Shown here piece by piece: positions 1 through 5,410 of a DNA stretch of 5,713 nt. The stretch is taken from positions 1 through 5,713 of the forward strand of contig CANJZR010000274.1 in assembly GCA_947479075.1 (NCBI GenBank). Reading direction: 5' to 3'. Position numbers and translations under genes: made by a program. Positions within the stretch are counted from its first letter, which is position 1; the number at the start of each line of letters is the position of its first letter. Under the pieces are notes generated by a model. That model ran no database searches and was not told the DNA's origin. It saw only the letters and a list, made by a program, of their open reading frames with translations. This DNA comes from Planctomycetaceae bacterium. Lineage in GTDB: Bacteria; Planctomycetota; Planctomycetia; Planctomycetales; Planctomycetaceae.

Positions 1-526
1 GCAACTGATCGACACGAGCGAGGAGTCGTTCGGGGCCATACAAACCGCTCATGCGCAAGATTGTGGCATGTTCGACACGACTTCTCAGCCGCTGCTCAGC
101 GGCCAGACAGATACGACCACCCTCACTCGTCGGCTCAGTGTCCGATGTCTCATCAACCCAGCTGCCGTCATCCTGGTGATAGACGCTGCTGCTCGACACA
201 TAGACGAACCGCTGAACATCTTTCGCAACCGCGTCGATCACATGTGTCAGCCCGTCGAGATAGAGCGACTCCTTGGACCACGAGCTCGTGCGATCGAAAC
301 CCACACAGTAGAGAACGTGTGTCGAGCGGGGGAGCGAGGCCAGAGTTTCTGGCTGCATTAGGTCAGCGAGAACCGGCTCGATACCATGTGATTGCAGCTG
401 AGCGGCTTTCGCGGGATTGCGAGTCACGGCCATCACGGTGCCGCCCTCTGCCAGCCAGAGCCTGGCAGCTCGCAGACCGAGGAAACCACATCCAAATATC
501 AAGAGCTGGTCAGCGGTGGGGCTCAT
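1..526 (-). CDS. YeeZ-like NAD(P)-binding SDR / epimerase family protein (C-terminus beyond window)
   Basis: My own translation from the ATG at 526 gives 175 residues with no stop before the window edge, so the C-terminus is missing. A dinucleotide-binding glycine motif, GCGFLG, sits at residues 12-17 after a first beta strand (LLIF). VYVSSSSVY at about 108-116 is the SDR active-site strand. ILRMSGLYGP at about 156-165 matches the substrate-loop region of extended SDRs. The expected YxxxK catalytic pair is absent: the segment around residues 134-144 reads SEGGRICLAAE. As I recall E. coli YeeZ, it has the same pattern (SSTSVYG, then a GR segment, then ILRLAGLVGP), so I place this protein in that atypical group. 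The substrate of the group is not established. The start overlaps the stop of the upstream reductase by four bases (ATGA), which points to translational coupling in one operon. The family is fairly sure; the reaction is unknown. Confidence 0.85.
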   Translation of the reverse strand, partial: MSPTADQLLIFGCGFLGLRAARLWLAEGGTVMAVTRNPAKAAQLQSHGIEPVLADLMQPETLASLPRSTHVLYCVGFDRTSSWSKESLYLDGLTHVIDAVAKDVQRFVYVSSSSVYHQDDGSWVDETSDTEPTSEGGRICLAAEQRLRSRVEHATILRMSGLYGPERLLARVDQL

Positions 527-1386
527 TCGGCGATCGCCCCGATCTCGGTCAGGTAAGCAGCGAGTGCCTCCTTCCAGGGACGCATCACCAATCCAGTCAC
601 CTTCTCGATCTTGGAACAGTTCAACACGCTGTAGGCGGGGCGTGCCGCTGGGGCTCCGAACTCTTTCGTCGTCGTCGGCAGCACTGGCGTCGAGAGACCA
701 GCTAAGTGGATGGCCTCTGTGGCAACCTCGAACCAGGAACTGTCACCCGCGTTCGTCGCGTGGTACAGGCCGTACGCCTGCGTCTGAACCAGAGCCGCAA
801 TCACGGTCGCCACGTCTCGGGTGTAAGACGGAACACACCGCTGATCAGCCACGACCTTCAGCTGGGGCTTCTCTTTGGCCAGTCGCAGCATGGTGAGGAC
901 AAAGTTTCCCTTGGCTTTCGTCGCGGCCTGCCCATAGAGGCCGCAGGTCCGAATCACAAAATGCCGGGGACAATAGCTGCGAACGAAGTATTCACCGAGC
1001 AGCTTGCTGGCGGCGTAGACACTCTGGGGGCCGGGAGGATCGGTTTCTGTTTTGGGGGTATGCGGCCCTTGCTCCAGGCCGAAGACGAAGTCGGAACTGA
1101 TGTGCGCCAGTGTCAGGTCTCGCTGGGCACAGGCCAGTGCCAGCTGACGTGGAGCCCATGCATTCACCGCCATCGCCGCTTCCGAGTCGGTCTCGGCCTT
1201 GTCAACGAGGTTGTATGCCGACGTATTGAGAACCAGATCGGGTTTCACGGAGTCGAGCATCGCTTCGATGCTGTCAGGTTGAGTGACCTCAATATCGGCA
1301 TGGGTCAATGGAATGACCTCGCCCGACAGTTGCCGATGCAGATCGATCCCAAGTTGTCCTGCGGCACCGATCAGGGCGATACGCAT
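523..1386 (-). CDS. rfbD: dTDP-4-dehydrorhamnose reductase family protein (RmlD/RfbD-like)
   Basis: This 287-residue protein has the usual length of RmlD, the enzyme that reduces dTDP-4-keto-L-rhamnose to dTDP-L-rhamnose with NAD(P)H in the cytoplasm. Visible motifs, in order, are the Rossmann GAAGQLG at 7-13, NTSAYNLVDKAE at 54-65 (family form NxAAYTxVDxAE), HISSDFVFG at 95-103 (family STDYVFDG, with Ser for Thr), catalytic YAASK at 124-128 followed by GE at 131-132, RTCGLYG at 146-152, GNF at 160-162, and ARPAYSVLN at 248-256 (family RPxxSxLD). All catalytic positions are present, so it should be active. No rmlA, rmlB or rmlC is in view, so the exact substrate is inferred; a related nucleotide-sugar or MAT2B-like role cannot be excluded. 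The ATG at 1386 is followed immediately by MRIALIG, the normal N-terminus, but no strong Shine-Dalgarno precedes it. It is first of a coupled pair with the downstream SDR. Confidence 0.88.
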   Translation of the reverse strand: MRIALIGAAGQLGIDLHRQLSGEVIPLTHADIEVTQPDSIEAMLDSVKPDLVLNTSAYNLVDKAETDSEAAMAVNAWAPRQLALACAQRDLTLAHISSDFVFGLEQGPHTPKTETDPPGPQSVYAASKLLGEYFVRSYCPRHFVIRTCGLYGQAATKAKGNFVLTMLRLAKEKPQLKVVADQRCVPSYTRDVATVIAALVQTQAYGLYHATNAGDSSWFEVATEAIHLAGLSTPVLPTTTKEFGAPAARPAYSVLNCSKIEKVTGLVMRPWKEALAAYLTEIGAIAE

Positions 1387-1789
1387 GATTTCACGAATGG
1401 CTGGTTTGGGCGAAAGGCTAGTGAGCCCGAAGTTTACTCGGAGACAGGCGAATTCTGAAGTAGTCTCAGCAGCGGCGGCTTGGGTTCTACCAGAACTGCC
1501 GCACAGTAGTTCTCACGACCCGGGATGGTTGTCTTTATTGACAAGGTCATCGCACGCACAGATCGATGGGATATTACCGGAGTTGCTGCTCATGTTTCGC
1601 CAGCCAGCGAAGGCAAAACTCCATGCGTGCCTTGTCGGCAGCTGCGATTTTTCGGTCTTTAACTCAATCACGATCAGGCGGCCCAGCTTCCGCTGCTCTC
1701 GGCTGGGGGGCATGCGTTCACTGGCATTCCCCATTTCAAGACAGATCTTTTCCTGTCGGAACGCGTGCGGAGTATTTCTGCCCACATGG
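1387..1789. other. intergenic gap upstream of the SDR operon; no supported gene
   Basis: These 403 bases separate the autotransporter stop from the reductase start. The longest open frame is a 90-codon GTG-started one on the minus strand (1785-1513). Its product has no motif I recognise, and a Shine-Dalgarno is not apparent. The gap must hold the promoter of the reductase operon, but I see no clear -35/-10 pair. I also see no convincing intrinsic terminator for the autotransporter gene: a 5-bp hairpin (1740-1744 with 1753-1757) and a 6-bp one (1682-1687 with 1702-1707) both lack a following T tract on the minus strand. Confidence 0.6.
1484..1496. promoter_or_regulatory. short perfect dyad GTTCT-ACC-AGAAC
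   Basis: This is a 5-bp perfect inverted repeat with a 3-base spacer, about 98 bases upstream of the reductase ATG. A further GTTCT follows at about 1509. The position would suit an operator, but a repeat this short can arise by chance and no regulator gene is in view. Confidence 0.2.
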
Positions 1790-4700
1790 CTATTTGATCA
1801 CTTCATCATTGATGATCACCTGTCCTGTGACACCAGAGGCCGGGCAGTAGAATGTCGTGCTGGCTCCCTTGATTGTGTTGCTTGTGGAAGAGTACAGAGT
1901 GACAAATGGGTCATCACTCCCAGCGACAGCAGACAACACGATGCCTTGATCAATGAATTGGCTCGATCGTGACAGATCAATCAAATTGCCTTCCAAAGCA
2001 ATTCTGGTTCCATCGTACACAGAGGGAAAGTGAATGGCCGTCGCACCACCTGCGTAGTCGTAGATGGAATTATTGGAGACCGTCACGCTGGAGACCTTGC
2101 CAAACGTCAGATCGAACCCGACACCGTCTCTGCCTTTAAACGCGATCTGATTCTGCTCCGCCGAGAATGTCATTGGGGCTTCCGATACGACTCGCGCCGC
2201 AACGGAATTCGAATCATTGAAAATGATCTGGTTCGAGTTGACGGCAATGTTGGTGGTGCTCGTCGAATCCCCGAAGTTGAAATCAAATGCCGTCTGGGAT
2301 GAGGCATCTCCGACCACTTGGTTGCTGCTGAATTCCGCTTGTACGGTGCCACTCCAGTTGAGTCGTGAGGCAATGTCCCCAGTGGAGGAAAGGGTGATGT
2401 CGTTCGATTTGAAGGCTTCGCTGAGCTTCGCTGTTTCGCCACCCGTCAGCGTCGTAATACTCATGAGTGTCCCGTTGGTATCAAGGACGATATTGTCGGA
2501 GAATGTCGACGAAAAGCTGCCGGACGTGCCTACGTCAAAGCGTATGCCATGCCCAGATGTCGTGGAATTCTCTTCGAAGTGAGAGCCGGTAATCGACAAG
2601 TTCGTCAGGTTTGTCGCTTCGACGAAGGCGATCGATGTTTGCGTCACCTTCGCCAGCTGGATTTCCAGTGAATCGCTGTCCTTTGCGGTGGCCACTTTCT
2701 GATTGGATGAAAAATTGACGTATCTCATGCCTGTCGTTCCCGCACCATCGAGATAGATCGCCACGTCCGTATTCTGGATCAATCCACCAGTTCCTTCGGT
2801 CGCATCCTCATCATCAGTGGCGCCGTCGCCATACACAAAGAATTGCCCTTCGCTGTCAACGATCCGGAGCCCTTGAGGACCTCCGTCGACGAATATCGAA
2901 GTGAGCGCGATGTTGAATGTGGAGCCCTCCAGATCGGCAGCCGCAGCATTGGTCGAGTTCAGAGTCCCGTCAGCAATCCATACCTCGTCCGCATTCCGGA
3001 AGTATAGCGCGGCCTGATTTGTGGTCTGTACATCCACCTCGTCGAAATACACGATTCCATCTGTATCCTGGATCACGATTCCCTGAGCATCAGATCCCCC
3101 CACAATCGTGAGGTCTTTGACTCTGACAAGACCGATGGAGTCCTCTTCATCATCAGAGTCGGTAGTCGTGGTATCGTCCTCACCGACAATGAGGGTTTCC
3201 AGATTTGCCACGCGGAATCCGCCACCTGCGGCATTACGAATCTCGGTTGTTCCATCGAAAGTGATCTCTCCATAGCCACCGTCGATGTTCACGCCTACGC
3301 CTCCCACGTCAGAAACGGTGATGTCACCAAATTTCAATTCATCGTTGATGTTGGCGAGGTGAATTCCGTCGCCTGTGACTCCATTGATTTCGATGTCGCC
3401 ATCCACTTCGGCATTGGTGACCCCATCAAGGACGAGACCGTGGCCGGCAGCACCGTTGATTCGAACATCAACGAGGCGAATATTGTCCTTGCCCGCTGCG
3501 ACAATTCCGTCACCACCTGCATTTTCAATTGTGATGCCTGAGACAACAGTGTTGTCCGCCATAGTGATCGCGGTACCAAGACTGTTCAGTATTTTTGGCT
3601 GCGAGTTACTGTTCTTCGCAAGCTGCGAGCCATTTGTTGTTGAAGGCAACGTGATCTTGCCGTAGGTCTTGTCCACCAGACTCTGCTTAACACCTTCTCC
3701 AAGCAAATACTGCCCATCCTTCAGGACAATACTCTCGGAGAGAGTTGTATTCGAATGAACGAACAGGACCTCACCGCCCGCAAACTGAGCTTGTGAGACG
3801 CTCCGCCAAGGATCTCCCGCAGTTCCGGAATCTGTTCCAATACCAGAGCCAATATGTTGTACGACGTAAGCTTGATTGGTCGCTGAGTTCACAGCAGCCA
3901 CATTCGAATTCACCTCACCCCATTTGCTGACGATGATGTTGTAGTTGCGATTTGCGAATCTCCGGAGCTGCCCCTGGAGGTCGACATCGGGAAGTTCCTG
4001 CTTTCCGAATCGCCAGAAGAGCCCCAAGGTCGCATTCGTGCCAAATGTTGCGTCCTGGGTAAAAGTGGCCTGAGCCGAAACGGCGGGCACAATATTCCCT
4101 TCCAGTTGAAGTTTGAATCCATTGATGTCGTCTTGCGTCTCTCCTTGAAAGTGATACCAGCCTGCATGTGCCTGGACCTCATGGTCGATCAGGTAATCAA
4201 ATGGAACATATGCATTGAACATGACATCCAATCCACGCATCGATTCTCCGTTCTTGTCGGAAACATCGAATAAGATTTGGTGCTCATCAAATCGGACGTT
4301 GGACAAGTTGCGTTGGAGAATCTGGTTCGTGTCTCCCACGGGCAGGTACAAGTTCGAGCTGAGCCCCATCCATTTCATACGAGCCTCCAGGCTTAGCCCC
4401 AGCTGGTTAAAAGTTTTTCCAGTCGACTGATCAAAATCGTACCAGCCACTCACGCCGAACAGGGCGGTGTCACTGGGCTCAATGAAACGATATCCCACCC
4501 CAAGGTTCCCCCCCACTCGACCATCATTTGTGAGAAAGGTTCGAAAGTCTCCAAAGAGAATCTGGCTGTCGGACATCACGTAAGGAAACAGCTCCAAAGG
4601 AGTAATCCCCGTATCTCTGCCCAATGTTGGGAAGGCAATATGCCCCAGGCTCCCATCGAGTTGGAAGCCAGACGAGTCTTCCGAGTTTTCCCCCGCCAGG

Positions 4701-4828
4701 ACACTTCTGGCGAGCAGACATGCCCCGAAACAAATCAGGAATATCAAGTGGCTGCGGCAGAACAGAATCCCTCCCGTACGAGAGAAGTTGCTGCAGTCAG
4801 CTGATCGCAGATCGGGGGTGCTTGGCAT
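1790..4828 (-). CDS. inverse autotransporter (type Ve) with beta-helix passenger, secreted surface protein
   Basis: This 1012-residue protein should be exported by Sec, inserted in the outer membrane, and thread its C-terminal passenger to the cell surface. Residues 1-45 are a long signal peptide: a 25-residue n-region, a hydrophobic core at about 28-40, and probable cleavage after VLA (45). Residues of about 55-275 resemble the intimin/invasin-type barrel (IAT_beta), with GNLGVGYRF at 107-115, LFGVSGWYDF at 123-132, LGLSLEARM at 143-151, LSSNLYLPVG at 156-165, RGLDVMFNAYVPF at 198-210 and a final strand TLGLFWRFG at 267-275. A linker (276-320) contains RNYNIIV. Residues 321-380 resemble the N-cap of right-handed beta-helices (GTDSGTAGDPWRS, then GQYLLGEG). 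From about 418 onward, GxG-hydrophobic turns recur about every 24 residues (439, 462, 486, 510, 535, then 581, 605). No Ig-like, lectin, LysM or POTRA domain is seen. The ligand or activity is unknown; an adhesin is likely, a polysaccharide-active helix possible. The start is backed by AAGGA 10 bases upstream. Confidence 0.88.
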   Translation of the reverse strand: MPSTPDLRSADCSNFSRTGGILFCRSHLIFLICFGACLLARSVLAGENSEDSSGFQLDGSLGHIAFPTLGRDTGITPLELFPYVMSDSQILFGDFRTFLTNDGRVGGNLGVGYRFIEPSDTALFGVSGWYDFDQSTGKTFNQLGLSLEARMKWMGLSSNLYLPVGDTNQILQRNLSNVRFDEHQILFDVSDKNGESMRGLDVMFNAYVPFDYLIDHEVQAHAGWYHFQGETQDDINGFKLQLEGNIVPAVSAQATFTQDATFGTNATLGLFWRFGKQELPDVDLQGQLRRFANRNYNIIVSKWGEVNSNVAAVNSATNQAYVVQHIGSGIGTDSGTAGDPWRSVSQAQFAGGEVLFVHSNTTLSESIVLKDGQYLLGEGVKQSLVDKTYGKITLPSTTNGSQLAKNSNSQPKILNSLGTAITMADNTVVSGITIENAGGDGIVAAGKDNIRLVDVRINGAAGHGLVLDGVTNAEVDGDIEINGVTGDGIHLANINDELKFGDITVSDVGGVGVNIDGGYGEITFDGTTEIRNAAGGGFRVANLETLIVGEDDTTTTDSDDEEDSIGLVRVKDLTIVGGSDAQGIVIQDTDGIVYFDEVDVQTTNQAALYFRNADEVWIADGTLNSTNAAAADLEGSTFNIALTSIFVDGGPQGLRIVDSEGQFFVYGDGATDDEDATEGTGGLIQNTDVAIYLDGAGTTGMRYVNFSSNQKVATAKDSDSLEIQLAKVTQTSIAFVEATNLTNLSITGSHFEENSTTSGHGIRFDVGTSGSFSSTFSDNIVLDTNGTLMSITTLTGGETAKLSEAFKSNDITLSSTGDIASRLNWSGTVQAEFSSNQVVGDASSQTAFDFNFGDSTSTTNIAVNSNQIIFNDSNSVAARVVSEAPMTFSAEQNQIAFKGRDGVGFDLTFGKVSSVTVSNNSIYDYAGGATAIHFPSVYDGTRIALEGNLIDLSRSSQFIDQGIVLSAVAGSDDPFVTLYSSTSNTIKGASTTFYCPASGVTGQVIINDEVIK

Positions 4829-4838
4829 GAGATTGGAG

Positions 4839-4843
4839 TCCTT
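4839..4843 (-). promoter_or_regulatory. Shine-Dalgarno AAGGA of the autotransporter gene
   Basis: On the minus strand AAGGA lies 10 bases before the ATG at 4828. It settles the start: the next in-frame Met is residue 84, inside the barrel, and starting there would lose the signal peptide. Confidence 0.6.
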
Positions 4844-4848
4844 GGGCA

Positions 4849-4865
4849 GATGTGGCGATCACATC
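4849..4865 (-). promoter_or_regulatory. perfect 17-bp palindrome GATGTG-GCGAT-CACATC next to the ribosome binding site
   Basis: This is a 6-bp perfect inverted repeat with a 5-base spacer, ending five bases upstream of the AAGGA. In the mRNA it would form a small hairpin beside the ribosome binding site; in DNA it could be an operator. It contains one of the repeated CGATCACA octamers. The TGTG...CACA spacing is 5, not the 8 of a CRP site, so a CRP call is not supported. Confidence 0.4.
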
Positions 4866-4895
4866 CTCAATCAATCGAAGCCGGGGATGTACTGG

Positions 4896-4913
4896 TCAGT
4901 GATCCTCGAACAT
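4896..4913 (-). other. candidate five-codon leader ORF (MFEDH)
   Basis: On the minus strand ATG at 4913 opens a five-codon frame ending in TGA at 4896. AAGGA (4921-4925) stands 7 bases before it, a better spacing than that of the autotransporter itself. If transcription starts above about 4925, ribosomes could initiate here 85 bases before the main start. Such a short frame may be accidental, and the transcript start is unknown. Confidence 0.15.
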
Positions 4914-5010
4914 AAGAGATTCCTTCTGTTTTGGACGGTCTCGAAACGCTTCAGGACGCTGACTCAATCACTGCCTGCCCGATCAGCATTGTCTGCCGAT
5001 CACACCGACA

Positions 5011-5040
5011 CGAGTGCGGGGGCATCCGTGCGAGTGCGGG
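5011..5040 (+). repeat. 10-bp direct repeat CGAGTGCGGG with 20-bp periodicity
   Basis: CGAGTGCGGG occurs at 5011-5020 and again at 5031-5040, start to start exactly 20 bases, about two helical turns. It could be a paired protein site or the trace of a 20-bp duplication; the intervening bases do not repeat. Confidence 0.45.
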
Positions 5041-5065
5041 ACTTGGCGTGTTCTCCTGAAGTCCA

Positions 5066-5088
5066 CGCGATCCACTCGTGGATACGCG
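5066..5088. repeat. 10-bp interrupted dyad (CGCG + ATCCAC / GTGGAT + CGCG)
   Basis: ATCCAC (5070-5075) and GTGGAT (5078-5083) are perfect complements around TC. The pairing continues with CGCG (5066-5069) against CGCG (5085-5088) across one bulged A at 5084. Neither strand has a following T tract, so an operator or a structured leader element fits better than a terminator. Confidence 0.4.
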
Positions 5089-5127
5089 GACAAATCACCT
5101 CGCCATCACGATCACAGGTGGGAACGA

Positions 5128-5145
5128 ACAGGTGCGATCACATGT
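5128..5145. promoter_or_regulatory. near-palindrome ACAGGTG-CGAT-CACATGT
   Basis: Six of seven arm positions pair around a 4-base centre. Its core, GTG then CGATCACAT, resembles the dyad at 4849-4865, suggesting two versions of one binding site. No regulator is identified. Confidence 0.3.
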
Positions 5146-5310
5146 CGGCGAACAGTTCGAGCATGAGCAACAGGTGATCGGCGGAACCGTAGAGATCGCC
5201 TAAGCGGACAAAGACTACGACAGCGGTGAATTCTGTCGGGCACTGGAACTACGAGGTGTCGCGCCACATTGCGCTGTGACCAGTACCTCGCCTCCCCAGC
5301 CAGAGAATGT

Positions 5311-5349
5311 CGCTCTCTGTCGCCGCGCTGCCGTCGCTGCTCGAGAGCG
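5311..5349. repeat. 7-bp inverted repeat CGCTCTC / GAGAGCG with 25-base loop
   Basis: The arms at 5311-5317 and 5343-5349 are perfect complements. The loop is GC-rich and contains GTCGC twice. It lies about 60 bases after the sulfotransferase stop on the minus strand and may be part of that gene's 3' structure. No T tract follows. Confidence 0.25.
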
Positions 5350-5375
5350 AATGCCAGCACGTATCACGCAAAGTG

Positions 5376-5400
5376 CCAATCGAAATCAGTTCTCGATTGG
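5376..5400 (-). terminator. hairpin after the sulfotransferase gene, possible terminator
   Basis: Perfect 8-bp arms CCAATCGA and TCGATTGG enclose a 9-base loop, starting ten bases after the TGA of the sulfotransferase. On the minus strand the stem is followed by CACTTTGCG, a very short T run, so it would be a weak intrinsic terminator or an mRNA 3'-end stabiliser. Confidence 0.4.
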
Positions 5401-5410
5401 GATCGTATTC

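Larger units (their letters stand above)
4856..5180. repeat. cluster of CGATCACA octamers upstream of the autotransporter
   Basis: CGATCACA occurs at 4856-4863, 4997-5004, 5109-5116 and 5135-5142, all in the same orientation. A 7-base match, GTGATCG, lies in the opposite orientation at 5174-5180. The 5109 and 5135 copies are 26 bases apart. Two copies sit inside larger dyads (4849-4865 and 5128-5145). One more copy, at 235-242, lies in a coding region. Multiple binding sites for one regulator would explain the pattern; this is inference. Confidence 0.35.
4829..5410. other. 582-base motif-rich intergenic region upstream of the autotransporter gene
   Basis: No reading frame here looks like a protein: the longest (a + strand frame at 4788-5177, and a - strand frame at 5112-5360) are arginine/serine-rich shadows without domains. 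The region instead holds repeated CGATCACA octamers, a 10-bp direct repeat, several dyads, a candidate mini-ORF and a probable terminator, each listed separately. It should contain the promoter and 5' leader of the autotransporter mRNA, but I could not place -35 and -10 boxes with confidence. Confidence 0.65.

Noticed and set aside
529..538. GGCGATCGCC palindrome, containing the cyanobacterial HIP1 octamer
   Set aside because: It is a single occurrence inside coding sequence; HIP1 is meaningful only when highly abundant.
61..705. 214-codon open frame on the + strand
   Set aside because: It is antisense to the YeeZ-like SDR, is His/Arg/Ser-rich, and has no recognisable domain; the minus-strand proteins have clear family motifs.
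706..1458. 250-codon open frame on the + strand
   Set aside because: It lies opposite the RmlD-like gene, whose catalytic motifs are intact; the + product shows no family pattern.
1634..1652. hairpin-like GCAGCTGC followed by TTTTT on the + strand
   Set aside because: The stem is imperfect and no + strand gene ends there.
1513..1785. 90-codon minus-strand frame (GTG start) in the gap
   Set aside because: No clear ribosome binding site or family is visible as it stands; kept only as a possible decayed frame in the findings.
1803..1815. TCATCA-T-TGATGA dyad at the end of the autotransporter gene
   Set aside because: It is within coding sequence with a one-base loop and no T tract, so not a terminator.
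4849..4865. CRP/FNR-type site
   Set aside because: The half-sites are spaced 5 bases rather than 8, so it does not fit TGTGA-N6-TCACA.
4788..5177. 129-codon + strand frame upstream of the autotransporter
   Set aside because: It begins inside the autotransporter signal-peptide codons, shows no motif, and has a Ser/Arg-rich composition typical of a shadow.
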